Shown here: in pieces, positions 1-8,947 of the stretch
How positions within the stretch are numbered: position 1 is the stretch's first letter
Layout: every line of letters starts with the position of its first letter
The notes under the pieces: generated by a model
Told to the model about the DNA's origin: nothing
What the model saw: only the letters and a program-made list of their open reading frames with translations
The model's database searches: none
Assembly (NCBI RefSeq): GCF_020708045.1
Contig: NZ_JAJFES010000003.1
Span: forward strand, 310,001 to 374,000
Direction of reading: 5' to 3'
DNA: 64,000 nucleotides
Origin: Massilia sp. IC2-278
GTDB lineage: Bacteria > Pseudomonadota > Gammaproteobacteria > Burkholderiales > Burkholderiaceae_D
Position numbers and translations under genes: made by a program

Positions 1-133
1 TCAGCATCACCTGCAGCGACAGGAAGCCGTCGTAGGCCTGGCCTCCGGCCAGCAGCATGGCCGCCAGCAGGACCACGGTGGCCGCCGAGGTGAACCAGGG
101 CGCGGAAGTCAGGTGCTTGTTGAATGCGTTCAT
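1..133 (-). CDS. yjfF: Sugar ABC transporter permease, YjfF-like (3' part outside window)
   Basis: Only the first 44 codons are inside the window; the gene continues past the left edge. The ATG overlaps the stop codon of the upstream permease gene as ATGA, so the two are translationally coupled. The visible peptide has a short polar start followed by one hydrophobic stretch (about residues 14-32), as expected for the first membrane helix of a permease. The identification as the second permease, YjfF, rests on gene order: in E. coli the same set ytfQ-ytfR-ytfT-yjfF imports galactofuranose. Family placement beyond 'second permease of this system' cannot be confirmed from 44 residues. Confidence 0.7.
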   Translation of the reverse strand, partial: MNAFNKHLTSAPWFTSAATVVLLAAMLLAGGQAYDGFLSLQVML

Positions 134-1194
134 GCCGCCCTCCTCTTTCCCAGGCTCTTGAAGCGGTCGGACTGCGAGATGCAGACCAGGAAGACCACGA
201 TTGCCTTGACGACCATGTTGACCTCGGGCGGCACGCCCAGCGAGTAGATGGTATAGGTGAGGGTCTGGATGATCAGCGCCCCGATGATGCTGCCCACCAG
301 CGAGAACTTGCCGCCGGCGAGCGAGGTGCCGCCCAGCGTGACCGCCAGGATGGCGTCCAGTTCCAGCAGCAGGCCGGCGTTGTTGGCGTCCGCGCTCTTC
401 ACGTTGGAGCTGATCATCAGTCCCGCCATGCCGGCGCAGGCCGCGCTGAACACGTAGACGAAGACGACCAGGGCCGCGGTGCGGATGCCGGCCAGGCGCG
501 CCGCGACAGGATTCACCCCGACCGCCTGGATGAACAGGCCGAGCGCCGTGTGGCGCAGCAGCAGGCTGGTCACCGCGAACACCGCCACCACCACGAACAG
601 CGCGAACGGCAGGCCGAGCAGATAGCCGCTGCCCAGGAAGAAGAAGGGCTGGTAGTAGACGGTGACGATCTGGCCGTCGGTGAGCAACTGGGCCAGGCCG
701 CGCCCGGCCACCATCAGGATCAGGGTGGCAACGATCGGCTGCAGGCCCAGGCCGGCGACCAGCGCGCCGTTCCACAGCCCGCACAGCAGCGCGACGCCGA
801 GGGCGGCCAGCAGCGCCAGCGCCATCGGCGTTTTCGCCACGTACTCGGGCACGCCGTCGTTGATCACCATGGTGCCGCCGATGAGCATGGCGGCCACCGT
901 CCCCGACAGGGCCACCACCGCGCCGACCGAGATGTCGATGCCGCGCGTGGCAATCACGAGGGTCATGCCGATCGCCGCCAACATCAGCGGCGCGGCGCGG
1001 TTGACGATGTCGACCAGGCTGCCGTACAGGTGGCCGTCCTTGACTTCGAGGCGGAAGAAGCCGGGAATCAGGAGGAAGTCGACTAGCAGCAGCAGGGCCA
1101 GCGCCGCCAGGGGGCGGAACAGGGGATGCTGGAAGACGGTCGGCCCGGCCGGCCCGGCGCTCTGGAGGACTGCGTCCTTGACGGCGGCGTTCAT
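130..1194 (-). CDS. ytfT: Furanose-type ABC transporter permease, YtfT-like
   Basis: A 354-residue inner-membrane permease of the ribose/galactofuranose (BPD_transp_2) family. It has about eight to ten hydrophobic segments and the family signature GMTLVIATRGIDISVG near residues 76-92, followed by LDAILAVTLGGTSLAGG near 279. The start overlaps the stop of the ATPase gene by four bases (ATGA), and the stop overlaps the next permease in the same way, so the transporter is one tightly coupled operon. Length is close to E. coli YtfT. It should form the membrane channel with the neighbouring permease. Substrate is not readable from the sequence; the surrounding arabinan genes suggest L-arabinose, possibly in the furanose form. 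Confidence 0.88.
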   Translation of the reverse strand: MNAAVKDAVLQSAGPAGPTVFQHPLFRPLAALALLLLVDFLLIPGFFRLEVKDGHLYGSLVDIVNRAAPLMLAAIGMTLVIATRGIDISVGAVVALSGTVAAMLIGGTMVINDGVPEYVAKTPMALALLAALGVALLCGLWNGALVAGLGLQPIVATLILMVAGRGLAQLLTDGQIVTVYYQPFFFLGSGYLLGLPFALFVVVAVFAVTSLLLRHTALGLFIQAVGVNPVAARLAGIRTAALVVFVYVFSAACAGMAGLMISSNVKSADANNAGLLLELDAILAVTLGGTSLAGGKFSLVGSIIGALIIQTLTYTIYSLGVPPEVNMVVKAIVVFLVCISQSDRFKSLGKRRAA

Positions 1195-2714
1195 GCGCAG
1201 CCCTCCCCGGCGATCACGTGCAGCACGCTGCTGTCGTCGAGCTCACCGCGGCCGTACTCGCCGCAGGCCTTGCGGTCGCGCATGACGACCACGCGGTCGC
1301 TCACGCGCAGTACCTCGGGCAGTTCGGACGAGATGAACAGGATAGCCATGCCCTTGCGGCACAGGGTGGTAACGTAGTCCATGATTTCCTGCTTGGCGCG
1401 CACGTCGATGCCGCGCGTGGGTTCGTCGAGGATCATCAGCTTCGGCTCGGTTGCCAGCCAGCGCGCCAGCAAGACCTTTTGCTGGTTGCCACCGGACAGG
1501 AGGCCGATCGGCGTCTCGATGCTCGCCGTCTTGATCCCCAGCTGTTTCACGTAATGGGCTGCGAGCTCCTGCTGGCGCCGCATCGGAATCGCGCGCAGCA
1601 GCCCCTGGCGCGCCTGCAGCGCCAGGATCAGGTTCTCGCGCACCGACAGGGCCAGGATCGCGCCCTCGTGCTTGCGGTCTTCCGAGCAGAAGCCGATGCC
1701 CTCCGCAATCGCATCGCGCGGGGTGGAGAACACGCGGCCGCGGCCGCCGATCTCGATGGCGCCGCCGTCGGCCTTGTCCGCGCCGAACAGCAGGCGCGCC
1801 GTCTCGGTGCGGCCGGACCCGAGCAGGCCGGCCAGGCCGAGTAGCTCGCCCTTGCGGATCTCGAGGTCGACCGGGTTCAGCACGCCCTTGCGCGCCAGTG
1901 CCTTCGTGCGCAGGAAGGTTTCGCCCTGCGTACCCGCCTCGGCGCAGGCGCTGCCCGTGTCCGCCTGCGCATCGGCCGGCGCCCCGATCATCTTGTTGAC
2001 CAGGGCCAGGCGCGACAGCTCGCTGCACAGGTATTCGCCTTCGCGCTCGCCGTTGCGCATCACGGTGATGCGGTCCGAGATGGCGTAGGTCTGGTCGAGG
2101 AAGTGGGTGACGAACAGGATCGCCATGCCCTGCTCGCGCAAGCCACGCAGCACCGAGAACAGCAGCTGGACTTCGTTCTCGTCCAGGCTGGAGGTGGGCT
2201 CGTCGAGGATCAGCACCTTGCTCGAGATGTTCAGGGCGCGCGCGATCGCCACCATCTGCTGGATGGCGAGCGGATAGTGCGATAGCGGCTTGCCGACGTC
2301 GACGTCGATCTGCAGGCGCTTCAACAGTTCAGCGGCCTGGCGGCGCATGCCGCGCCAGTCGATCATGCCGAAGCGGCGCGGGTAGCGGCCGATGAAGATG
2401 TTTTCGGCGACGGACAGGTTCGGGCACAGGTTCACCTCCTGGTAGACCGTGCTGATGCCGAGTTCCTGCGCGTCCTGGGTGGAAGTGGGCGCGATCGCGC
2501 GGCCTGAAAGCACGATGCTGCCGCGCTCGGGCTGGTAGACGCCGGTGAGGACCTTGATGAGGGTCGACTTGCCGGCGCCGTTCTGGCCCATCAGCGTATG
2601 GACTTCGCCGGGGAACAGGCGCAGGCCTGCATCGAGCAGCGCCTTCACGCCCGGGAATTGCTTGTGGATGCCGGTCACTTCCAGGACCGGCGCCACGGTG
2701 GTCGAGGCGAGCAT
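1191..2714 (-). CDS. ytfR: Sugar ABC transporter ATP-binding protein, YtfR-like
   Basis: A 507-residue double ATPase of the monosaccharide importer type (RbsA/MglA/YtfR). The N-terminal domain has Walker A GQNGAGKST at residues 43-51 and Walker B LILDEPTSSLDE near 168. The C-terminal domain has a degenerate Walker A (GLLGSGRTET), a good signature LSGGNQQKVLLARWLA and LMILDEPTRGID. This asymmetry is normal for the family. A GAGG ribosome site lies five bases before the ATG, and only seven bases separate it from the ytfQ stop codon. It powers the importer made with the two downstream permeases. Confidence 0.92.
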   Translation of the reverse strand: MLASTTVAPVLEVTGIHKQFPGVKALLDAGLRLFPGEVHTLMGQNGAGKSTLIKVLTGVYQPERGSIVLSGRAIAPTSTQDAQELGISTVYQEVNLCPNLSVAENIFIGRYPRRFGMIDWRGMRRQAAELLKRLQIDVDVGKPLSHYPLAIQQMVAIARALNISSKVLILDEPTSSLDENEVQLLFSVLRGLREQGMAILFVTHFLDQTYAISDRITVMRNGEREGEYLCSELSRLALVNKMIGAPADAQADTGSACAEAGTQGETFLRTKALARKGVLNPVDLEIRKGELLGLAGLLGSGRTETARLLFGADKADGGAIEIGGRGRVFSTPRDAIAEGIGFCSEDRKHEGAILALSVRENLILALQARQGLLRAIPMRRQQELAAHYVKQLGIKTASIETPIGLLSGGNQQKVLLARWLATEPKLMILDEPTRGIDVRAKQEIMDYVTTLCRKGMAILFISSELPEVLRVSDRVVVMRDRKACGEYGRGELDDSSVLHVIAGEGCA

Positions 2715-2721
2715 GGCCGCC

Positions 2722-3684
2722 TCAATATTTGCGGTTCGGGAATTCCTTGGCCGCGACTTCAGCTGGGAATACGCCCTCGTTCACGGTAATGCGCTTAGGC
2801 ACCGGCTTGCCCGCCTTGACTGCCTGCGCGGTCTGGATCAGCTGCGGTCCGAGCAGCGGGTTGCACTCCACGGTGACGTTGAGCTTACCCTGCAACATGG
2901 CTTCGAATGCGCCGCGCACGCCGTCGATCGACACCACCAGGATGTCCTTGCCCGGCTTCAGGCCCGCTTCCTCGATGGCCTGGATCGCGCCGATGGCCAT
3001 GTCGTCGTTGTGCGCGTAGAGCACGTTGATGTTCTTGCCTTCGGACTTCAGGAAGGCTTCCATCACCTCCTTGCCCTTGGCGCGGGTGAAGTCGCCGGTC
3101 TGGGAGCGGATGATCTTCAGCTTCGGGTTACCGGCGATAACTTCCGCGAAGCCCGCCTTGCGGTCGATCGCCGGCGCCGAGCCGACCGTGCCCTGCAGTT
3201 CGACGATGTTGTAGCTGCGGTCCGGGTTCTTCTTCTGGTGCTCGCTCAGCCAGCGCGCGGCGCGGCGGCCCTCTTCCACGAAGTCGGAACCGATGAAGCT
3301 CACGTACAGCGACGGGTCGCTGACCTTGACCGCGCGGTCGGTCAGGATGACCGGGATCTTGGCCGCCTTCGCTTCGCGCAGCACCGTGTCCCAGCCGGAT
3401 TCGACGACCGGCGAGAAGGCGATCACGTCGACGCGCTGGGCGATGAAGGAGCGGATGGCCTTGACCTGGTTTTCCTGGCGCTGCTGGGCGTCGGCGAACT
3501 TCAGGTTGACGCTGGCCTGCTTGGCGGCGCTCTTGATCGAGGCGGTGTTGGCAGTGCGCCATTCGGATTCGGCGCCGACCTGGGAGAAGCCGATGGTGAG
3601 GGGTTTCTGGGCGTGGACTGGCATCGCGAAAGCGATTGCGTAAGCGGCGGCGCTACCCAGGAGGGTTCTGCGGGTGAGGGTCAT
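2722..3684 (-). CDS. ytfQ: Periplasmic sugar-binding protein, YtfQ-like
   Basis: A 320-residue type I periplasmic binding protein (Peripla_BP_4), first gene of the importer operon. Residues 1-26 form a signal peptide ending at HAQ; its TRRTLLG start resembles a Tat signal. The mature start (LTIGFSQVGAESEWRTANT) and the segments GSDFVEEGRRAARWL, ELQGTVGSAPAIDRKAGF and VVSIDGVRGAFEAM match the galactofuranose-binding YtfQ group rather than generic ribose-binding proteins. E. coli YtfQ binds D-galactofuranose. L-arabinofuranose is the same ring without the terminal CH2OH, so an arabinofuranose ligand is a reasonable inference here. The promoter with operator site 1 lies 30-96 bases upstream. Confidence 0.9.
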   Translation of the reverse strand: MTLTRRTLLGSAAAYAIAFAMPVHAQKPLTIGFSQVGAESEWRTANTASIKSAAKQASVNLKFADAQQRQENQVKAIRSFIAQRVDVIAFSPVVESGWDTVLREAKAAKIPVILTDRAVKVSDPSLYVSFIGSDFVEEGRRAARWLSEHQKKNPDRSYNIVELQGTVGSAPAIDRKAGFAEVIAGNPKLKIIRSQTGDFTRAKGKEVMEAFLKSEGKNINVLYAHNDDMAIGAIQAIEEAGLKPGKDILVVSIDGVRGAFEAMLQGKLNVTVECNPLLGPQLIQTAQAVKAGKPVPKRITVNEGVFPAEVAAKEFPNRKY

Positions 3685-3713
3685 TACCTTGTCTCCGGTA
3701 TTGTTATTAATTA

Positions 3714-3780
3714 ATCGTAAGACAAAGTCTGATGCTCATCCAATCATTTTTTAGTGGAAACCGATATCGGAAGCGATATC
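3714..3780 (-). promoter_or_regulatory. Promoter and operator site 1, upstream of ytfQ
   Basis: Read on the minus strand: GATATCG-CTTC-CGATATC (3780-3763), a perfect 7+7 dyad; then 19 bases; then -35-like TTGGAT (3743-3738); then 18 bases; then -10-like TACGAT (3719-3714). The same layout occurs upstream of four other transcription units in this locus. An operator centred about 64 bases upstream of the predicted start is typical of an activator site. No protein binding is shown by sequence alone. Confidence 0.72.
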
Positions 3781-3832
3781 GGACTGCCACTGATCACGAC
3801 CGCCTGCCGCCCAATGCATGGGCAGCGTGCGT

Positions 3833-6178
3833 TTAGCGCAGCAGGCGTAGACCGTACAATCCACCTGCCACCGATCCCGGCTTGGCCACGAAGCGCACCG
3901 ACAGCGTGTGCGGCTTCGCCTGCAGGATGGACGCCGGCAGCGGGTAGTCGATACTGTAGAACTCCGGGCCGCCATCGCTGGCGAGCGCCACTTCCGCCAC
4001 CGGCACGCCATTCACCTCGATATCGAAACGCCGCCCCGCATCGGCCTGCGCAAAGGTCAGCCGCAGCAGCTGCGCCTCTCCCTTCGGATCCTTCAGCTCG
4101 TAGCTGAACCACTTCGTCGCATGGCGCCAGTGCCGCCCGCCGTTCACGCCCGCATCGATGCCCTCGCCCTTGAAGAAGTGATCCGACTCCGGCTGTTGCT
4201 CGCCCGGCGCCACCTGGTCGATGGTGCGCGCATCCAGCGCCAGCCGCTCCGCTTCACGCGCCGCGTTTTCCGCCCGCATGCGTTCGAAATTGGCCGGCGT
4301 CGCGTGCTGCCAGTACATCGTGTAGCGCGACTCGTGCAGGCGGAAGAAGGGAATGAACTCGGTCGCGCTGCCCGCCGCGCCATGCACCAGCCCCGGCGCT
4401 GTGAAGGTCAGCGACTTGCCCTTCACCGGCTTGAAGCGGCGCAGGAACGCAAGCGAATCGCTGACCAGCATCGGCGCCGCCTCGAGCGGGCACACCGGCC
4501 CGCCCGCGATATGGCCCATGCGCGACTCGTCGGCGAGGAAGTTCAACTGCTCGTCGCCGAACAGGCGGGTTTTGGCGGCCAGCACGATGGGGCCGTGCAG
4601 CACCGCGTAGTAGTTCGACTTGTCCGACATCTGCTCCAGGCGCGTCGTCATCGGCAGCTGCACGTCGACCCGGTCGCCCTTCTTCCACGCCCGCGCCACG
4701 CTCACGTAGCCGCCCGGCGCGGCGTCGAGCTTGAGCGCCCTGCCGTTGACCTTCACCACCATCTTGCCGGCCGCGACCCAGTCCGGATAGCGGATCTTCA
4801 TGGTAAAGCTGCCCGGCGCATCGACCGTCAGGCGCGTGCTGCCCTCGTCCGGGAAGCGCGTCGATTGAGTAATCTGTACTCCCTTCTCACGCCAGTGCAG
4901 CGTCGAGGGAATGAACAGGTTCACGAACAGCGCGTCGTCCTCGTGTGCGTAGATGAATTCCCCGTACTTGGCGTGGCTCTCGATGCCCGAGCCCACGCAG
5001 CACCACATGCCCTTGTCCACCTGCGAGTACACCCGGTAGTGGTTCGGCCGCACCGGCGTGAAGTAGACGAAGCCGCCGCCCGGGCGCTGCGAGGACAGGA
5101 TGTGGTTGTACAGTGCGCGCTCGTAGTAGTCGCCGTAGCGGCCCTTCTGCTCCGTCTGGAACAGCATGCTCGTGAGCTTGAGCATGTTGTAGGTGTTGCA
5201 GGTCTCCGGCCCCTCGACCTCGCCGATCATCGGGCCGAAGTCCTGGGTGTCGTGGAAGTGCTCCTTGACGCTGTTGCCGCCGATGGCCACCGAGCGGCGC
5301 TCGACCACGGTCTGCCAGAAGAAGGCCGCGGCCTGGTCCAGGTCCTGGCGTCCGGTCATGTCGGCTATGCGCTTGAAGCCGATCACCTTCGGGATCTGGG
5401 TGTTGGCGTGCAGGCCGGTCAGCTTGTCCTGCCCCTGCGCCAGCGGCTGCAGGACTGCCTGGTGCGAGAAGCGCAGCGCCAGGTCGAGGTACTTGCGCTC
5501 GCCCGTCATCTGCGCCACGTCGGCGAAGATCTCGTTCATGCCGCCATGCTCGGCGCGCAGCATCTGCTGCATCTGCTCCTCGCTCAGGTGGCTGCTCAGG
5601 CGCAGCGCCCAGTCGGACAGCGCGACCAGCATGGCGCGTGCATCGGCATTACCGGCATGGCGGTGGGCGTCGCGCAGGCCCGCATACACCTTGTGCAGGT
5701 TGTACCACGGGACCCACTTGCCGTTGACCGAGAAGTTGTCGGCCTCCAGCTTGCCGGCGGCGACGTCGCGCCAGGCCTGGCGTCCGCCGGGGATGCCGCC
5801 CAGGTAGCCATCGCCGTTCGCTTCCTGCGCGCGCTTGAGCTCCGCCACGAAATGGTTCAGGCGGCGCAGCACTTCGGCGTCGCCGGTCGCGGCATACATC
5901 AGCGCGAGCGCGGACAGGTAGTGACCGCCCATGTGCCCGTCCAGCCCCGTCGCTTCCCAGTTGCCGTAGCCCGGCTGGCGCGGCGCCAGGCCGGCTTCGC
6001 GCAGGAATGGCGCCAGCAGCCGGTCCGGCTCCATCGCCATCATGTAGTTCAGGTCGGTGGTCTGGGCGTCGAGGAAGGGGCCGGGCATCAAACGCACGTC
6101 GGCCAGGGGGAAGAGCTCGGCCGCCTGGGCCCAGGCCGAGGACACGAACAGCGCCAGGGCGGCCAGCCTGCGCTTCAT
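3833..6178 (-). CDS. GH127 beta-L-arabinofuranosidase, exported
   Basis: A 781-residue protein with a signal peptide (residues 1-19, cut after AWAQA). It matches GH127, which removes beta-linked L-arabinofuranose. The alpha/alpha-barrel runs to about residue 420 and is followed by beta-sandwich domains; the C-terminal 200 residues form an extra domain common in large members. The zinc/cysteine site of the characterised Bifidobacterium enzyme HypBA1 (E-x-C plus adjacent C-C) is matched by E325, C327, C393 and C394. The start at 6178 overlaps the GH43 stop as ATGA; the reading frame stays open well upstream, but that part lies within the GH43 gene. Last gene of the long catabolic operon. Beta-L-Araf occurs in extensins and some pectic side chains, so the target may be broader than plain arabinan. 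Confidence 0.88.
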   Translation of the reverse strand: MKRRLAALALFVSSAWAQAAELFPLADVRLMPGPFLDAQTTDLNYMMAMEPDRLLAPFLREAGLAPRQPGYGNWEATGLDGHMGGHYLSALALMYAATGDAEVLRRLNHFVAELKRAQEANGDGYLGGIPGGRQAWRDVAAGKLEADNFSVNGKWVPWYNLHKVYAGLRDAHRHAGNADARAMLVALSDWALRLSSHLSEEQMQQMLRAEHGGMNEIFADVAQMTGERKYLDLALRFSHQAVLQPLAQGQDKLTGLHANTQIPKVIGFKRIADMTGRQDLDQAAAFFWQTVVERRSVAIGGNSVKEHFHDTQDFGPMIGEVEGPETCNTYNMLKLTSMLFQTEQKGRYGDYYERALYNHILSSQRPGGGFVYFTPVRPNHYRVYSQVDKGMWCCVGSGIESHAKYGEFIYAHEDDALFVNLFIPSTLHWREKGVQITQSTRFPDEGSTRLTVDAPGSFTMKIRYPDWVAAGKMVVKVNGRALKLDAAPGGYVSVARAWKKGDRVDVQLPMTTRLEQMSDKSNYYAVLHGPIVLAAKTRLFGDEQLNFLADESRMGHIAGGPVCPLEAAPMLVSDSLAFLRRFKPVKGKSLTFTAPGLVHGAAGSATEFIPFFRLHESRYTMYWQHATPANFERMRAENAAREAERLALDARTIDQVAPGEQQPESDHFFKGEGIDAGVNGGRHWRHATKWFSYELKDPKGEAQLLRLTFAQADAGRRFDIEVNGVPVAEVALASDGGPEFYSIDYPLPASILQAKPHTLSVRFVAKPGSVAGGLYGLRLLR

Positions 6179-7206
6179 GGCAGCTGGACGCTCTGGTAAC
6201 GGTTGAGATCCGCCGCGTCGACGATCGGCCAGCCGTCGGCATCCCACTTCATGTCCAGCACCTTCAGCTTCTGCTTGTAGCGGTCGGCGCTCTCGTAGGC
6301 GTGCAGCACCATGTAGTCCCTGCCCTCGAAGGTATAGGCGCTGTTGTGGCCGAGGCCCTTCCAGTCGCGGTCGCCTCCGATCACGAGCGAGCCGCCGCCC
6401 TTGGCCATGTCCACGCCCTGGCGGTCGAGATAGGGGCCGGTGACAGCCTTTGCGCGGCCCATCACGACCTTGTAGGTACTGTCCTTGCCCTTGCAGCACA
6501 GGTCCCAGGAGGCGAACAGGTAGTACCAGCCGTTCTTCCTGAAGATGAAGGGGGCTTCGATTTGCGCGGGCCCCGCTTCGCTGTCGGCTTCGAAGGCCGG
6601 GCGCTCGCGGCGCGCGATGGTGTGCCACTCCTGCGGTTCGGCCAGCCTGGTGCGGCTGGCGTCGAGCTTGACGAGCTTCAGGCCGGACCAGAACGAGCCG
6701 AAGGACATCCACGGCGTGCCCTGTTCGTCGTCGATCACGTGCGAGTCGATCGCATTCCACAGGTCGCGGCCGGGGATCGACTGCAGGACCATGCCCTGGT
6801 CTTCCCATTTGTAGCTTGGGGAGCGCGGGTCGAGCGTGGTGTTGGTGGTCACGCCGATGCCGGAGGTGTTCTTGCCGAAGCCGGACACCGAGTAGTACAG
6901 GTAATACTTTCCATTGTGGTGCTGGATGTCCGGCGCCCAGATATGGTCGTTGAAGGTCGGCGCCGCCCGCTTGGCCCAGCCGGGTGCGCCGGCGAACACG
7001 CGGCCCTCGGGCTTCCACGACCGCATGTCGCTCGAACTGTAGAAGGTGATGCCGGGGCCGGTGCTGAAGAGGTAGTACTTGCTGCCCTCCTTGGCCATGA
7101 CGGGGTCGTGGACTTCGACCTGGGCGGCGAAGGCGGGCAGCGCCGCGGCGCAGGTAGCCAGCGCGGCGGCCAGCGCGCAGGCGGACAGGCGGGAGAGTAA
7201 GGACAT
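6175..7206 (-). CDS. GH43 arabinan endo-1,5-alpha-L-arabinosidase, exported
   Basis: A 343-residue single-domain GH43 enzyme with signal peptide (about 1-28, ending AFAA). The five-bladed propeller catalytic residues are visible: D34 (VHDPVM), D154 (NAIDSH) and E217 (QIEAPF). The segment HIWAPDIQHHNGKYYLYYS is characteristic of the endo-arabinanase subfamily. AGGAG lies seven bases upstream of the chosen ATG; a longer reading upstream is open but lacks a ribosome site. It follows the GH51 gene by 68 bases and overlaps the GH127 start, so all three glycosidases are probably on one transcript. Confidence 0.87.
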   Translation of the reverse strand: MSLLSRLSACALAAALATCAAALPAFAAQVEVHDPVMAKEGSKYYLFSTGPGITFYSSSDMRSWKPEGRVFAGAPGWAKRAAPTFNDHIWAPDIQHHNGKYYLYYSVSGFGKNTSGIGVTTNTTLDPRSPSYKWEDQGMVLQSIPGRDLWNAIDSHVIDDEQGTPWMSFGSFWSGLKLVKLDASRTRLAEPQEWHTIARRERPAFEADSEAGPAQIEAPFIFRKNGWYYLFASWDLCCKGKDSTYKVVMGRAKAVTGPYLDRQGVDMAKGGGSLVIGGDRDWKGLGHNSAYTFEGRDYMVLHAYESADRYKQKLKVLDMKWDADGWPIVDAADLNRYQSVQLP

Positions 7207-7274
7207 TGCGACACTCCTGGATAGGCGCGATCTGCAGGTAGGCGGCTTGCCGCCCACCTGCGAAAGGCACCGTG

Positions 7275-8816
7275 TTACGCGTCGACCGCGACGACGATCA
7301 CCGACTTGGCCGGCACCTTCAGCGTCAGCTTGCCGTCCACCGCCTTGGCGCTATATGGCGCCGGCTTGATGGCCTGCGGCTTGTCGAAGGTGTTGTGCGC
7401 ATCCATCGCCTCGGCCGTGAGCACCTGCCCGGTGACGCCCGAAACCGCCTGGCCCTGCAGGTCGATGCTGACGTCGCTGGCCTGCTGCGGATTGGTGTTC
7501 ACCAGGGCGACGTAGACCTTGCCGTCCTTGCCGCGCGCGCTCGATGCGCTGATGCCCGGGACGCTCTTGTTGCCGCTCGAGTAGGCCACGTCGTTGTTGA
7601 CGGCCGTCGGCAGCGAGGTCGCATCCTGGAACGGGATGTACATCTTGTAGGCGTGGTAGGTCGGCGTCAGCAGCATCTTCTCCTTGTCGGTGATGATCAT
7701 CGCCTGCAGCACGTTGACCATCTGCGCGATCATCGTCATGCGCACGCGGTCGGCATGGCTGTGGAAGATGTTGAAGTTCAGCGCCGCCACCACCGCGTCG
7801 CGCAGGGTATTACGCTGGAACAGGAAGCCCGGATTGGTGCCCGGCTCGACGTCGTACCAGGTGCCCCATTCGTCCACGTAGAAGCCGAGCTTCTTGTCCG
7901 GATCGTTCTTGTCGAGGATGGCGACGTTGCGGCGGATGTGGCCATCCATGCGCAGGGTCTGCTGCATGGTCGAGAACCATTCTGCTTCCGGGAAGCCGGT
8001 GGCGGCGCCCTTCTTTTCCCAGACGCCGGTGGGCAGCGTGTAGAAGTGGAAGCTGATGCCGTCGGTGCCCCGGGCGGCTTCCTTGCTCAGCACTTCGGTC
8101 CAGCGGGTGTCGTCGTCATTGCCGCCGCTGGCGATCATTTTCGGACGCGCGTTCGGCGGGGTCTTGAGGAAGGTGGCGTAATGGTTGTACAGGTGGGCGT
8201 AGTATTCCGGCTTCATGTTGCCGCCGCAGCCCCAGGCTTCGTTGCCGATGCCGAAGTAGGCCACCTTGTACGGCTCCTTGCGGCCGTTCTTGCGGCGCTG
8301 CTCGGCCAGGGTCGACTTGGTGTCCGAGGTCATGTATTCGAGCCACTCGGCCATCTCCTGCGGGGTGCCGGAGCCGAGGTTGCCGTTGACGTAGGCCTCG
8401 GTGCCGAGGATCTCGACCAGGTCGAAGAACTCGTGGGTGCCGACCGCGTTGTCCTCGGCCACGCCGCCCCAGTGGGTGTTGACCTTCACCGGGCGCTTGT
8501 TGCGCGCGCCGATGCCGTCGCGCCAGTGGTATTCGTCGGCGAAGCAGCCGCCCGGCCAGCGCACCAGCGGCACCTTCAGTTCCTTCAGCGCGCCGACCAC
8601 GTCCTTGCGCCAGCCGCGCGTGTTCGGGATGCGCGAATCGGGGCCGACCCACAGGCCTTCGTAGATGCCGGTGCCGAGGTGCTCGGCGAACTGACCGTAC
8701 ACGTTCTTGTTGATGACCGGGCCCGGCCTGGTGGTATCGATGCTGACGCTCACCTGGGCAAAGGCCGGTGCGGCCAGGATGCTCAGGGCGAGGATGGCGG
8801 GTTTCAATGCTTTCAC
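7275..8816 (-). CDS. GH51 alpha-L-arabinofuranosidase with signal peptide
   Basis: A 513-residue GH51 exo-enzyme that releases alpha-L-arabinofuranose. It starts at GTG, seven bases after AGGAG; no better ATG exists. Residues 1-20 (ending APAFA) form a clear signal peptide. General acid/base E193 lies in GIGNEAWGCGG and the nucleophile E316 in GFYVDEWGTW. The C-terminal beta-sandwich ends in VPAKSVIVVAVDA, typical of the family. Many bacterial GH51 enzymes are cytoplasmic, so export to the periplasm is a point of interest. It is separated from the SDR gene by 131 bases of GC-rich DNA. Confidence 0.92.
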   Translation of the reverse strand: MKALKPAILALSILAAPAFAQVSVSIDTTRPGPVINKNVYGQFAEHLGTGIYEGLWVGPDSRIPNTRGWRKDVVGALKELKVPLVRWPGGCFADEYHWRDGIGARNKRPVKVNTHWGGVAEDNAVGTHEFFDLVEILGTEAYVNGNLGSGTPQEMAEWLEYMTSDTKSTLAEQRRKNGRKEPYKVAYFGIGNEAWGCGGNMKPEYYAHLYNHYATFLKTPPNARPKMIASGGNDDDTRWTEVLSKEAARGTDGISFHFYTLPTGVWEKKGAATGFPEAEWFSTMQQTLRMDGHIRRNVAILDKNDPDKKLGFYVDEWGTWYDVEPGTNPGFLFQRNTLRDAVVAALNFNIFHSHADRVRMTMIAQMVNVLQAMIITDKEKMLLTPTYHAYKMYIPFQDATSLPTAVNNDVAYSSGNKSVPGISASSARGKDGKVYVALVNTNPQQASDVSIDLQGQAVSGVTGQVLTAEAMDAHNTFDKPQAIKPAPYSAKAVDGKLTLKVPAKSVIVVAVDA

Positions 8817-8947
8817 TGGGGGTCTCCTGTTATTGTGGCGGTATGCGTGAAAGTGCCTGTCGTACCGGCGCGGGCCGGAACGAGGGAACCTGGGATCGTG
8901 GTGGGGCCGTGGCGGGGTCGTCGCGGGCCGCGCCGGGCCGCCGGCGC

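Noticed and set aside
6179-7270. Upstream extension of the GH127 reading frame that would give an 1145-residue protein
   Set aside because: The extension lies out of frame inside the GH43 gene and has no family features; the signal peptide start at 6178 and the ATGA overlap fix the real start.
8817-8947. GC-rich 131-base gap with a CCGGCGCGGGCCGG dyad between GH51 and the SDR gene, considered as a terminator or operator
   Set aside because: There is no T-run and no match to the shared dyad; it is probably only intergenic sequence within the operon.
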